In this document: one piece after another, positions 41,838 through 50,204 of the stretch
How the letters are laid out: each line of letters opens with the position of its first letter
Position numbering within the stretch: position 1 is the stretch's first letter
The notes under the pieces: model-generated
The model's input: only the letters and a program-made list of their open reading frames with translations
Databases searched by the model: none
What the model was told of the DNA's origin: nothing
Origin: Amycolatopsis vancoresmycina
Lineage (GTDB): Bacteria; Actinomycetota; Actinomycetes; Mycobacteriales; Pseudonocardiaceae
Length of the DNA: 64,000 bases
Direction of reading: 5' to 3'
NCBI RefSeq assembly: GCF_000716785.1
Contig: NZ_JNYY01000011.1
Span: 186,001 to 250,000, forward strand
Made by a program: the position numbers and the translations under genes

Positions 41838-41847
41838 GCGGGTGACC

Positions 41848-42960
41848 CTAGCCGAGCCACTGGTGCAGGGCCCACCACGACCGGACCGTGTCGAGGACGC
41901 GGCCGCCGCTGTTCTCCGCCAGGGCCACCGGGGTCAGCTCGGCCAGCCGGTCCAGGCGGTAGCGGACCGTGTTCGGGTGCAGGTGCAGCGCGTCCGCCGT
42001 CGGGCGGAGGCGCTGGCCGTGGTCGAGGTAGGCCAAGGCCGTCGCGGCCAGTTCGCGGTGGAACGCGTTGGCCGGGTCGAGTGCGCCCAGCAGGTCCGTC
42101 GCGAGCAGGTCGCCGAGCAGCGGCTGGGCCGCCAGCGCGACTTCGCCCGCCAGGGACGGCAGGTCGTGGTGGCCCGGCCCGGCCAGCCGCGCCGCCGCCG
42201 CGCAGAGGCGGTGCACCTCCCGCAGGTCCCCCAACGCCACCGGCGGCGCGACCACCAGCAGGACGCCGTCGGCGAGCGCCACCCCGGCGGGCGGCCGGGC
42301 CGCCAAGCCGGTGAGCCTGCCCTCGACCAGCCCGTACACCCCGCCGAACTCCAGCAGCGCCTGTTCGAGCGTCCGGGCCCGCGCCGGGTCGCTGACGTCG
42401 GACACCACACAGGAGTACCGGCCTTCGGGACGCAGCCCGGCCTGCCGGAGCTCCTCGGGCGTCGGCGGGTCCCCGGCGAGCAGCAGCGTGCGCAGCAGCT
42501 GGGTCCGAGCGTCGCGCACCGTCCGTGACAGCTGGAGCTCGGCGGCGTGGTAACCCTTGACGATGTGCCGTTCCAGCGCGCCGGTGTAGCGCTCGGCGTC
42601 GAGCACGGTTTCCAGGATGACGTCGTCCGGCAGGCCCGCGGCCCGGGCGCGTTCCACGGCGAAACGGGCGGCGAGCGTGCGGCCGGCCTGGACCCCGCGC
42701 AGCAGGTCGGTGAGCGGGACACCCTGCGCGGCCCGGTCGGCACCCAGCGCCTCGGCGGTGGTGTAGTCGGCGCTGTCGGGGTTCGTGGTGGCGCGCAGCG
42801 CGGCCGAGAGCAGGAACCGGACGTGCCGCCGGTTCTCCGCCTCCGGCAGCCGCGCCACCTCGGGTGACTGGCTCCGCGCGGCCTTCACCAGCTCGTCGAC
42901 GACGCTGTCGTCGGCGGCCATCGCGTCGAGCACCTGCCGGAGCAGCGGTGAGGCCGGCAC
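41848..42960 (-). CDS. PucR/CdaR-family helix-turn-helix regulator
   Basis: A 370-residue regulator with a C-terminal PucR/CdaR helix-turn-helix (HLHPNTVRYRLDRLAELTP) and a central GGDEF-like PucR-type domain. GTG 42960 is selected because GGGAGGG (complement of 42965-42971) precedes it; the GTG at 42987 has no ribosome site. It is divergent from the secreted beta-propeller gene, and two palindromes (43023-43062) lie between them. It likely regulates that gene or itself; the ligand is unknown. Confidence 0.85.
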   Translation of the reverse strand: MPASPLLRQVLDAMAADDSVVDELVKAARSQSPEVARLPEAENRRHVRFLLSAALRATTNPDSADYTTAEALGADRAAQGVPLTDLLRGVQAGRTLAARFAVERARAAGLPDDVILETVLDAERYTGALERHIVKGYHAAELQLSRTVRDARTQLLRTLLLAGDPPTPEELRQAGLRPEGRYSCVVSDVSDPARARTLEQALLEFGGVYGLVEGRLTGLAARPPAGVALADGVLLVVAPPVALGDLREVHRLCAAAARLAGPGHHDLPSLAGEVALAAQPLLGDLLATDLLGALDPANAFHRELAATALAYLDHGQRLRPTADALHLHPNTVRYRLDRLAELTPVALAENSGGRVLDTVRSWWALHQWLG

Positions 42961-43022
42961 GGCACCCTCCCGTTGTGGCAGGGCCACAACACCGCGGCCG
43001 CGATGTTGGGCGAGCGGCCCTA

Positions 43023-43062
43023 CCGGAGCGGCTCCGGTGGCCGGTTATCGTGACGATACCGG
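43023..43062. promoter_or_regulatory. Paired palindromes between PucR-type regulator and propeller gene
   Basis: CCGGAGC-G-GCTCCGG (43023-43037) is followed by CCGG-T-TATCG-TGA-CGATA-CCGG (43041-43062). Both are near-perfect inverted repeats in a 162-bp divergent region, fitting two adjacent operator half-turns. Confidence 0.55.
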
Positions 43063-43122
43063 ACAGTAACCTCGTTTCCCCGCGAAATCCACCGCACCTC
43101 TTCAGCGTCGAAAGGTGTTCCC

Positions 43123-44400
43123 GTGCCCCATTCCCGCCGGAAAAGGTCGTACCTCTCCCGCCTGGCCTGCCTCACCGCGTCCGCCGCCCTGCTGGCGACC
43201 GGCGCCGCGGTGCCCGCCACCGGCGCCGCGGTGCCCGCCACCGGCGCCGCGGCGGCCCTGCGGGAGGTGATGTTCGTCGGCAACAACTGGGACGGCACGG
43301 CGGACGTCATCCAGTCCCGCGGCTCCTTCGCCCGCATCGCCCGGGTGAACATCATCCCGGACAAGGACCAGCGCCTCCAGGAGATCTACCTCAACCCGAT
43401 CAAGCTCGCCTTCTTCCTCGGCATCCGCAACGGGCCCGGCGAAGGGCACGACCAGTTCGTCGACGACATGTACACCACACCGGACGGCGGTTCGGTGGTG
43501 GCGTCGCGGCCGAGCTTCGCCGACGTCGTCTCGATCAACCTGACCACCGGCCGGATCAACTGGCGCTTCCCGGTGTCGGGCTTCCGCTCCGACCACATGG
43601 CGGTGTCGCCGGACGGCCGCCGCGTCGCCGTCTCCGCGTCGACGTCCAACACCGTGCACGTGCTGGACATCGTGACCGGGCAGCAGGTCGGTTCCTTCGC
43701 CACCGGCGACAAGCCGCACGAGAACGTCTTCACCGACGGTGGCCGCTACCTCTGGAACATGTCGATCGGCGAGGTCAACACCGACCTCGACGACCCGGGC
43801 TGGGACTTCACCAAGGGGGACCGGCACATCACCGTGGTCGACGCCACGACCTTCCGCCAGGTCAAGGTGATCGACATGCGCCAGCGGCTCGACGCGTTCG
43901 GCCGCAGCGACCTCTCGGACGCCGTGCGCCCGGTCGCGTTCACCCCGGACGAGTCGAAGCTGTACTTCCAGGTGTCGTTCTTCAACGGCTTCGCGGAATA
44001 CGACGTCGCCACCGACAAGATCACGCGGATCAAGGAGCTGCCGAAGAACCCGGCGACCAGCGACGACCGCAAGACCTTCGTCAACGACTCGCGCCACCAC
44101 GGCATGTCGATGAACCCGGCCGGCACCAAGCTCTGCATCGCCGGGACGATGGACGACTACGCCACCGTCGTCGACCGCGCGTCCCTGCAGCAGGGCACGC
44201 TGGTGCCCGCGGTGAAGCCGTACTGGGCGACGGTCAGCGGCGACGGCAACGCGTGCATCATCTCCGAAGCCGGCGCGGACCAGGTCACCGCCATCGACTT
44301 CGCGACCGGGCAGAAGCTGGTCTCGGTGCCGGTCGGCGACCACCCGCAGCGGGTCCGCCTCGGCCACGTCCCCGAAGGCTGGACAGGCCCGGCTGCCTGA
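43123..44400 (+). CDS. Secreted beta-propeller (YncE-like/YVTN-repeat) protein
   Basis: A 425-residue exported protein. The signal peptide (MPHSRRKRSYLSRLACLTAS then a hydrophobic core) is extended by a tandem TGAAVPA repeat at residues about 26-43, with cleavage expected after it. The mature part has repeated beta-blade motifs such as MAVSPDGRRVAVSAST, NTVHVLDIVTGQQVG and TAIDFATGQKLVSVPVGDHP, as in YVTN/YncE propellers. Such proteins bind ligands or other proteins at the cell surface. GAAAGG precedes GTG 43123. The regulator at 41848 is divergent. A 46-nt repeat follows the stop by 4 bp. Confidence 0.8.
   Translation: MPHSRRKRSYLSRLACLTASAALLATGAAVPATGAAVPATGAAAALREVMFVGNNWDGTADVIQSRGSFARIARVNIIPDKDQRLQEIYLNPIKLAFFLGIRNGPGEGHDQFVDDMYTTPDGGSVVASRPSFADVVSINLTTGRINWRFPVSGFRSDHMAVSPDGRRVAVSASTSNTVHVLDIVTGQQVGSFATGDKPHENVFTDGGRYLWNMSIGEVNTDLDDPGWDFTKGDRHITVVDATTFRQVKVIDMRQRLDAFGRSDLSDAVRPVAFTPDESKLYFQVSFFNGFAEYDVATDKITRIKELPKNPATSDDRKTFVNDSRHHGMSMNPAGTKLCIAGTMDDYATVVDRASLQQGTLVPAVKPYWATVSGDGNACIISEAGADQVTAIDFATGQKLVSVPVGDHPQRVRLGHVPEGWTGPAA
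43198..43251 (+). repeat. 21-bp tandem repeat inside the signal-peptide region
   Basis: Unit ACCGGCGCCGCGGTGCCCGCC occurs twice and then partly a third time (12 bp), in frame, encoding TGAAVPA TGAAVPA TGAA. It can change copy number by slippage without a frameshift. Confidence 0.9.
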
Positions 44401-44404
44401 ACCG

Positions 44405-44450
44405 GTCGTGAGTGGTAAGGCGAGTTCTAACGCGCCTTACCACTCACGAC
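44405..44450. repeat. 46-nt palindromic repeat, copy 3
   Basis: Arms 44405-44426 and 44429-44450 with one mismatch, with the centre GAGTTCTAACGCG as in copy 2. It lies between the convergent propeller (stop 44400) and DUF5655 (stop 44460) genes. Confidence 0.9.
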
Positions 44451-44459
44451 CACGCGCGC

Positions 44460-44894
44460 TCAGGAGACGGCGAAGGCCGCGGTCAGCCAGCCGCGGACTT
44501 CGCCGTCCACATCGGACACCGACCGCAGGCTCAGCTTGTGGCCGACCCGCGGCCCGCTCGCCCAGCTCGCCGGGGCGATGCGGGCCGTTTCGACGGGACT
44601 CGGCAGCCACAGGTACACCAGCACGTCCCGCGACCGCGGCCGCAGCTCGGCCAGCTTCCGGTCGCGCTTGAGGAACACCCCGACCTTGACGGCGTCCTCG
44701 TGGACGTCGCCCAGGGTGTGCAGGTGCCCGAGGACGGCGTCGTAGATTTCGCGCTGCCACGGCGGTTTTCCGGCGAAGGTCTCGTCGACGGTGCAGCCCG
44801 GCACGCAGGTGTGCCCCTGGCCCGTGCGCGCGAACTCGCGGTCGCAGCGCGGGCACGTCCACCGGATCGGCATGCCGTCCAGGATGGCACTCAC
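44460..44894 (-). CDS. DUF5655 domain-containing protein
   Basis: A 144-residue protein that starts with a zinc-ribbon-like segment (WTCPRCDREFARTGQGHTCVPG) and continues with a DUF5655 domain (VGVFLKRDRKLAELRPRSRDVLVYLWL). The domain has no established function. GTG 44894 is chosen because it overlaps the MarR stop in GTGA, so translation is coupled; the alternative ATG 44873 would drop seven residues. It shares the MarR operon. Confidence 0.8.
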   Translation of the reverse strand: MSAILDGMPIRWTCPRCDREFARTGQGHTCVPGCTVDETFAGKPPWQREIYDAVLGHLHTLGDVHEDAVKVGVFLKRDRKLAELRPRSRDVLVYLWLPSPVETARIAPASWASGPRVGHKLSLRSVSDVDGEVRGWLTAAFAVS

Positions 44895-45355
44895 AGTGCG
44901 GCCGGGCCGAGCGCGGGGATGGTCGCGGCCGCGTGCACCAGCTGCCGGGCCGCCTCGGCCGCGGCCTGCCGCTGCGCCGGCGGCAGCTTGTCCAGCAGCG
45001 TGCCCAGCGCGGCGTGCCGCCGTTCGAGCATGCGCGCCACGATCTCGTGCCCGGCCTCCGTCACCTCCAGTGTCACGACGCTGCGGTTGCCCGGGCTGCG
45101 GCCGCGGGCCACGTACCCGAGGGCTTGCAGCCGGTCCGCCAGCCGCGTCACCGAGGACGCGTTGACGCCCATCGCCGTCGCCAGCTGCGAGCTCGGGACC
45201 CGGCCGAGCCGGTCGAGGACCAGCAGGAGCCGCGACTGCGGGAACGACACCTCCGGCGGGGCCGCGTGCGCGCACTCCCACGCGATCCCGACCAGGACCA
45301 CGGTGAGGCCGTCCAGGGCGGCCACGTCCGGGTCGGCGTCATGAAGGGGTTGCAT
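44891..45355 (-). CDS. MarR-family transcriptional regulator
   Basis: A 154-residue MarR protein: the recognition helix VPSSQLATAMGVNASSVTRLADRLQALGYV and the wing RSPGNRSVVTLEVTEAG are clear (the first is quoted in part as a landmark; key positions are Ser and Arg of the SVTR turn). It represses genes in the absence of a phenolic or oxidant ligand. ATG 45355 is 10 bp downstream of the palindrome CTTGC-N5-GCAAG, a likely autoregulatory operator. The DUF5655 gene follows with a 4-nt overlap. Confidence 0.85.
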   Translation of the reverse strand: MQPLHDADPDVAALDGLTVVLVGIAWECAHAAPPEVSFPQSRLLLVLDRLGRVPSSQLATAMGVNASSVTRLADRLQALGYVARGRSPGNRSVVTLEVTEAGHEIVARMLERRHAALGTLLDKLPPAQRQAAAEAARQLVHAAATIPALGPAAL

Positions 45356-45364
45356 GACGCAATA

Positions 45365-45379
45365 CTTGCCAATCGCAAG
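45365..45379. promoter_or_regulatory. Candidate MarR operator
   Basis: CTTGC (45365-45369), CAATC, GCAAG (45375-45379), perfect 5-bp arms, directly upstream of the MarR start. Confidence 0.5.
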
Positions 45380-45579
45380 AGCATCGGTCAAGATGGACAT
45401 CCCCGGCGTTCGCCGGCGGTGTCCGGCCGGCTCGGCCGCCCCCTTCCCTTTCGTGTGCCATCGGCGTGCCTTGAAGCTGAATCCGTTGGTGTGCAAGGAA
45501 ATTCCTTCGGATTTCGCTGAACCTCCGCGTGACGGCGTCCGTGTACCGCGTACCCGAACTGTCGTCAGAAGGAGGAACC

Positions 45580-46284
45580 ATGCCGGATCACCGTGGCATG
45601 ACGGGCCGCGCCAAGGCCCGGACCGCGCTGGTCGTCGTGGCCACGCTCGCCGTGGTCGGCGTGGGCTCGGTGATGGTGCTCAACGCCGGCGCCCAGACCG
45701 CGCCCGGCTCGACGCAGGCGCAGGTCCCGGCGCACGACATGGCCGGCATGCAGCCGGGCTCGGCCGCCCAGGCCGGGGCGGACGACGTGGCAGGCGCCGG
45801 CCCGGTCACCGAGCTCGACAAGACGTTCCTGGTCAAGGTCCGCCAAGCCGGGCTCTGGGAGATCCCCGCGGGCGACCTCGCGCAGACCCACGCGAGCAGC
45901 GAACAGGTGAAACGCGCCGGCCTGCACCTGCTGGACGGGCACTCGCACCTCGACCAGCTCGTCCGCGAGGACGCCAAGATGCTCGGCGTGACGCTGCCGG
46001 ACCAGGCCAGCGCCGAACAGCAGGGCTGGGTCCGGCAGCTGACCGCGGCCCAGGGCCTGGAGTTCGACAAGCTGTTCGCGAACCTGCTGCGCGCGTCGCA
46101 CGGCAAGATCTTCGCGACCATCGCCGAGGTCCGCGCCGGCACGCAGAACGACGTCATCCGGCGGCACGCGACGCAGGCGAACCAGACCGTGCTGGACCAC
46201 ATGACGGTCCTGGAGGACACCGGGCTGGTCGACGCGAAGACGATCGCCGACGTCGCCGCGGCGGTGAACCCGCCGGCGAAGTGA
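45580..46284 (+). CDS. DUF4142 domain-containing exported protein
   Basis: A 234-residue exported or membrane-anchored protein with an N-terminal hydrophobic segment (residues 14-33, VVVATLAVVGVGSVMVL) and a DUF4142 helical domain from about residue 75 (FLVKVRQAGLWEIPAG, HLDQLVREDAKMLGVTLP). DUF4142 proteins form ferritin-like four-helix bundles outside the membrane; no metal-ligand set is clear here. ATG 45580 follows AAGGAGGA (45569-45576). The gene ends 2 bp before the convergent AcoR-like gene stop, which makes readthrough possible. Confidence 0.82.
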   Translation: MPDHRGMTGRAKARTALVVVATLAVVGVGSVMVLNAGAQTAPGSTQAQVPAHDMAGMQPGSAAQAGADDVAGAGPVTELDKTFLVKVRQAGLWEIPAGDLAQTHASSEQVKRAGLHLLDGHSHLDQLVREDAKMLGVTLPDQASAEQQGWVRQLTAAQGLEFDKLFANLLRASHGKIFATIAEVRAGTQNDVIRRHATQANQTVLDHMTVLEDTGLVDAKTIADVAAAVNPPAK

Positions 46285-46286
46285 GG

Positions 46287-48071
46287 CTAACGGGCGGGCG
46301 GCACGATGCCGTACTCGTGGATCTTGCGGTAGATCGTCGCCCGTGAGATGCCCAGCAGCTTCGCCGCCCGAACCTTGTTGCCGTCGGCGTCCTCGAGGCA
46401 CCGCACGATGGCGTCCCGCTCGATCGACTCGAAGCGGTTGAGCGGCCGCCGGGTCACCGCGTGGAACTCCGCCGGCAGGTCGCCGGGGCGGATGGTGCCG
46501 GCGCGGCGGCGCTGGGCCACCTTGCGCAGCACCTGGTGGAGCTGGCCGGTGTTGCCCGGCCACTCCGCCCGCATCAGCAGGTGCAGCGCCGCGGCCGAGC
46601 AGGTCAGCCGTCCGCCGTAGCCGAGCTTGCTCAGCACCAGCGGGACGAGCTCCGCGAGGTCCTCGACGTGGTGGCGCAGCGGCGGCACCCGGACCGTCCG
46701 GGGGAAGGACTTCAGCAGCTCGGCCAGCGCCGGCTCGGTTTCGGCTTCCGGCACGAGCGTGACGACCACCCACGGCGCGTCCGGGGCCTCGCGCAGCTGC
46801 CGCAACACCGCGGTCAGCGCGTCGGCGGCCGGGCGCGTCAGGCGTTCGGCGTGCCGGATCACCAGCGTGCGGACCGGGGCTTCGGCGTGTTCGCGCCGCA
46901 GCGCGTCCCAGTCCGCGGCGGGCGTCGCGTCGACGGTCAGCAGCCGGGCCGCCGGGTGGTGGCGCTGGTGCAGGCCCTTCGCCAGGGTCAGCTTGCCGGT
47001 GCCGGGCTCGCCCTCCAGCGCGACCCACTCGCCGCGCTGGTGGCCGGAGTCGAGTTCGTGCCCGCAGCGCAGCCACAGCGGCGCCGAACCGACCACGCCC
47101 GGCAGGTACATGGGCAGCATCGGCGTCGGGACGGCGAGGGTCTCTTCGGCCTCGATCAGCTTCACCGACAGCACGCCGCCCGCGGTCTCGGATTCGCGCC
47201 GGCCCGCGACGCGGCGGCAGAACACGCGCACGCGCAGCCCGCTCGACAGCGACAGCGTCGCCGGCGTCCGGCGGCCCTCCGCGACTGCTTCGGTGGCGTG
47301 GCCGAGCAGCACCGACTGGTCGGCCGGGTCGAGCAGCTGCCGCGCCCGGTCGTTCATCATCACGATGTCTTCGTTGAACGCCAGCACGATGCCCGTCCAC
47401 CGGCGGCAGGTCTGCAGGTAGGCCTGGAACAGCATCATCTCCCGCAGGTCGCTGTGCCGCAGCAGGGCCTGGCGGATCTGCTCGGCCGTGGACCGCGCCA
47501 GCGCGACGAGCAGCCCGCCGGCGTCCTTGTACCAGCAGGTGAGGTCGACGGCGCCGACCTTCTTGCCGGAGATCGGGTGGTGGATCGGGACCCCGGCGCA
47601 CGCCAGGTTCTCCAGGTGCTCGGCGTAGTGCTCGTGCCCGAACACCGTCGTCGCGCGGCCGTCCTCCAGCGCGGTGCCGATGCCGTTCGTCCCGACCGAC
47701 TGCTCGCCGTAGCTGAACCCCGGGACGAGTTCGACGCGCTCCAGGTGCCGGGCCAGATCGGCGTCGCCGGTTCGCTGGGTGAGCACCACGCCGCCGGGGT
47801 CGGTGAGGATGAGGCTGATGGGCTGGCCCTCGAACTGCTCGCCCAGCTTGTGCAGCACCGGTTCGGCGCCGCGCATGAGCGGGATGTCGAGGTTCTGGTC
47901 GCCGAGGTAGAGCGGGTCGATCCGGTCGGCTTCGACCTGGAACTCCCGCGACCGCCGCCACGAGGCCAGGATCGTCGGCCGGACCGTGTCGGCCGGGACC
48001 GTTTCCGCGGTGAGGAACCGCACCCGGCTGCGGGCGAGCTCGTCGTCGGCGACCAGGGCCATCTCGTCCAC
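46287..48071 (-). CDS. AcoR-like Fis/GAF regulator with degenerate AAA+ domain (prm regulator candidate)
   Basis: A 594-residue regulator of the AcoR type. Residues 1-200 form the GAF sensory part (GTNGIGTALE; HHPISGKKVGAVDLTC), about 310-520 an AAA+ like domain, and the C-terminal 60 a Fis helix-turn-helix (NKVRAAKLLGISRATIYRKI). The AAA+ module is degenerate: Walker A ends GTGKL rather than GK(S/T), the Walker B position reads LVIRHAERL instead of hydrophobic-DE, and the GAFTGA loop that contacts sigma-54 is absent. It therefore cannot act as an ordinary sigma-54 activator. GTG 48071 has GGAGG 4 nt upstream. Divergent from the prm cluster, it corresponds to the regulator position in known mim/prm loci. 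Confidence 0.85.
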   Translation of the reverse strand: MDEMALVADDELARSRVRFLTAETVPADTVRPTILASWRRSREFQVEADRIDPLYLGDQNLDIPLMRGAEPVLHKLGEQFEGQPISLILTDPGGVVLTQRTGDADLARHLERVELVPGFSYGEQSVGTNGIGTALEDGRATTVFGHEHYAEHLENLACAGVPIHHPISGKKVGAVDLTCWYKDAGGLLVALARSTAEQIRQALLRHSDLREMMLFQAYLQTCRRWTGIVLAFNEDIVMMNDRARQLLDPADQSVLLGHATEAVAEGRRTPATLSLSSGLRVRVFCRRVAGRRESETAGGVLSVKLIEAEETLAVPTPMLPMYLPGVVGSAPLWLRCGHELDSGHQRGEWVALEGEPGTGKLTLAKGLHQRHHPAARLLTVDATPAADWDALRREHAEAPVRTLVIRHAERLTRPAADALTAVLRQLREAPDAPWVVVTLVPEAETEPALAELLKSFPRTVRVPPLRHHVEDLAELVPLVLSKLGYGGRLTCSAAALHLLMRAEWPGNTGQLHQVLRKVAQRRRAGTIRPGDLPAEFHAVTRRPLNRFESIERDAIVRCLEDADGNKVRAAKLLGISRATIYRKIHEYGIVPPAR

Positions 48072-48159
48072 GTGACCTCCAGTTCCCCGCGGCCCACGTG
48101 GGTGCGGGCACACCCGTTGTGCCGCGCGTCCAGGGTACGGGCGCGGCGCACGGACCGGT

Positions 48160-48174
48160 GTCTCAAATTGAGAC
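48160..48174. promoter_or_regulatory. GTCTCA-type operator, upstream copy
   Basis: GTCTCAAATTGAGAC, perfect 7-1-7 palindrome, between the AcoR-like gene start and the small ORF at 48209. It matches the copy at 48451. Confidence 0.65.
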
Positions 48175-48208
48175 GCACCCGGGCGCGCACCGGCGGTGCG
48201 ATGGGGGC

Positions 48209-48439
48209 ATGGCCGCCGAGACGTACAACCCCTGGACGATCGTCAACCTGGTCTTCACGCACCTGGCCGAGCAGGGCCTGCACCCGGAACTCGGCGCGGC
48301 GGGCCACCCCGGCGAACCCGCCGCCGAGCTGCTGCGCGCGTTCGGGATCGTTCCGACCGTCGAGGGCGACGCGCGCGTGCAGGCGGGGATCCACGACGAG
48401 CTGGCCGGGCTGCGCGCCCGCCTGCTCGACACGCCCTGA
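48209..48439 (+). CDS. Small conserved-looking protein of the prm locus
   Basis: A 76-residue protein starting MAAETYNPWTIVNLVFTHL, with a C-terminal helical part (GDARVQAGIHDELAGLRARLL). It has no signal peptide and no motif I recognise. ATG 48209 is chosen because it begins a compact protein; the ribosome site is weak (GATGGGGG). It lies between two identical operator palindromes and immediately before prmA, so it is presumably under the same control. It may be an accessory or regulatory protein of the monooxygenase, but nothing in the sequence proves this. Confidence 0.6.
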   Translation: MAAETYNPWTIVNLVFTHLAEQGLHPELGAAGHPGEPAAELLRAFGIVPTVEGDARVQAGIHDELAGLRARLLDTP

Positions 48440-48450
48440 GCAGCGGTTCT

Positions 48451-48465
48451 GTCTCAGATTGAGAC
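48451..48465. promoter_or_regulatory. GTCTCA-type operator upstream of prmA
   Basis: GTCTCAGATTGAGAC, perfect 6-3-6 palindrome, 81 bp before the prmA ATG. With 48160-48174 it defines GTCTCA-N3-TGAGAC as the likely recognition site of the AcoR-like regulator. Confidence 0.65.
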
Positions 48466-48545
48466 CCGCGGCGCGCGCCCGCGCCCCTTCAATGGTCAAC
48501 GCAGGACGCCCCGGGCGGCGAGCTCAGGAGAGAAGGAGTTGATCC

Positions 48546-50195
48546 ATGAGTCGCCAGAGTGTGGCGAAAGCCCACCAGAAGATCCAGGAACTGTCGTGGG
48601 AACCGGCGTACCACACCCCGGTCTCGCACTACGGCACCGACTACACCTTCCGCAAGGCCAAGAAGAAGGACCCGCTGAAGCAGGTCCTCCGCTCGTACTT
48701 CCCGATGCAGGAGGAAAAGGACCACCGGGTCTACGGCGCCGAGGACGGCGCGATCCGCGGCAACATGTTCCGCCAGGTCCAGGAACGCTGGCTGGAGTGG
48801 CAGAAGCTCTTCCTGTCGATCATCCCGCTGCCCGAAATCTCGGCCGCGCGGGCGATGCCGCTGCTGTTCCGCACCGTCCCGAACCCGGAACTGCACAACG
48901 GCCAGGCGATCCAGATGATCGACGAGGTCCGGCACTCGACGATCCAGCAGAACCTCAAGCGCCTGTACATGCAGAACTACATCGACCCGGCGGGCTTCAA
49001 CTCGAGCCTGCGCAACTTCCAGAACGACTACTGCGGCACCATCGGCCGTCAGTTCGCCGAGGGCTTCATCACCGGGGACGCGATCACCGCGGCGAGCATC
49101 TACCTCACGATCGTCGCCGAGACGGCGTTCACGAACACGCTGTTCGTCGCCATGCCGGCCGAGGCCGCCGCGAACGGCGACTACCTGCTGCCGACGGTGT
49201 TCCACTCGGTCCAGTCCGACGAATCCCGCCACATCAGCAACGGCTACGCGACGCTGCTGATGGCGTTGTCGGACGAAAGCAACCACCAGCTGCTCGAACG
49301 CGACCTGCGTTACGCGTGGTGGAACAACCACGCCGTCGTCGACGCCGCGATCGGCACGTTCATCGAATACGGTACCAAGGACCGCCGCAAGGACCGCGAA
49401 AGCTACGCGGAGATGTGGCGCCGCTGGATCTACGACGACTACTACCGCTCCTACCTGGTCCCGCTGGAGAAGTACGGCCTAGTAATCCCGCACGACCTCA
49501 TCGAAGAGGCGTGGAACCGGATCTGGAACAAGGGGTACGTCCACGAAGTCGCGCAGTTCTTCGCCACCGGGTGGCTCGCCAACTACTGGCGCATCGACCC
49601 GATGACCGACGAGGACTTCGAGTGGTTCGAGTACAAGTACCCGGGCTGGTACGACAAGTACGGCAAGTGGTGGGAGAACTACAACCGCCTCGCGACGCCG
49701 AACGGCCACCACCCGATCGTCGCCGAAGACGTCGGCTACGTGTACCCGCACCGCTGCTGGACCTGCATGGTGCCGTGCCTCATCCGCGAGGACATGGTGG
49801 TCGACGAAGTCGACGGCCAGCACCGGACGTACTGCTCGGAGACCTGCCGCTGGACCGACGCCGAGGCGTTCCGGCCCACCTACCAGGGCCGCAACACCCC
49901 GAACATGGGACAGCTGGTCGGCGCCCGCGAGTGGGAGACGCTCTACCACGGCTGGAACTGGGCCGACGTCGTCTCCGACATGGGCTTCGTGCGCGACGAC
50001 GGCAAGACCATGGTCGCGCAGCCGCACCTGGACCTCGACCCGAAGAAGATGTGGACGCTCGACCACCTGCGCCGGATGCCCGAGGTGCAGTCGCCGAACG
50101 TGCTGCTCAACCAGATGACCGGCGAGCAGCGCGCCGCGTTCGTGGCCGACTACAACCGCCAGGGCCCGGCCGGGCGCCCGGCGCCGCAGGCCTGA
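48546..50195 (+). CDS. prmA: Propane-type monooxygenase hydroxylase large subunit
   Basis: A 549-residue alpha subunit of a group 5-like soluble diiron monooxygenase. The diiron ligands follow the family pattern: Glu97 (LPEISA), Glu127-x-x-His130 (DEVRH), Glu192 (AETAF) and Glu226-x-x-His229 (DESRH). The cysteine-rich segment CWTCMVPCL and CSETC near residue 400 is also typical of PrmA/MimA. With PrmC it hydroxylates propane or similar short alkanes, possibly also phenols and ketones. ATG 48546 is preceded by AGGAG (48532-48538 region). A palindromic terminator-like repeat lies 9 bp after the stop, before prmB. The gene is complete and typical in length. Confidence 0.95.
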   Translation: MSRQSVAKAHQKIQELSWEPAYHTPVSHYGTDYTFRKAKKKDPLKQVLRSYFPMQEEKDHRVYGAEDGAIRGNMFRQVQERWLEWQKLFLSIIPLPEISAARAMPLLFRTVPNPELHNGQAIQMIDEVRHSTIQQNLKRLYMQNYIDPAGFNSSLRNFQNDYCGTIGRQFAEGFITGDAITAASIYLTIVAETAFTNTLFVAMPAEAAANGDYLLPTVFHSVQSDESRHISNGYATLLMALSDESNHQLLERDLRYAWWNNHAVVDAAIGTFIEYGTKDRRKDRESYAEMWRRWIYDDYYRSYLVPLEKYGLVIPHDLIEEAWNRIWNKGYVHEVAQFFATGWLANYWRIDPMTDEDFEWFEYKYPGWYDKYGKWWENYNRLATPNGHHPIVAEDVGYVYPHRCWTCMVPCLIREDMVVDEVDGQHRTYCSETCRWTDAEAFRPTYQGRNTPNMGQLVGAREWETLYHGWNWADVVSDMGFVRDDGKTMVAQPHLDLDPKKMWTLDHLRRMPEVQSPNVLLNQMTGEQRAAFVADYNRQGPAGRPAPQA

Positions 50196-50204
50196 CACGA
50201 ACCG

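Noticed and set aside
48440..48545. Sigma-54 (-24/-12) promoter before prmA, expected from the AcoR-type regulator
   Set aside because: No GG-N10-GC spaced element of the right sequence was found; the regulator's lack of GAFTGA agrees.
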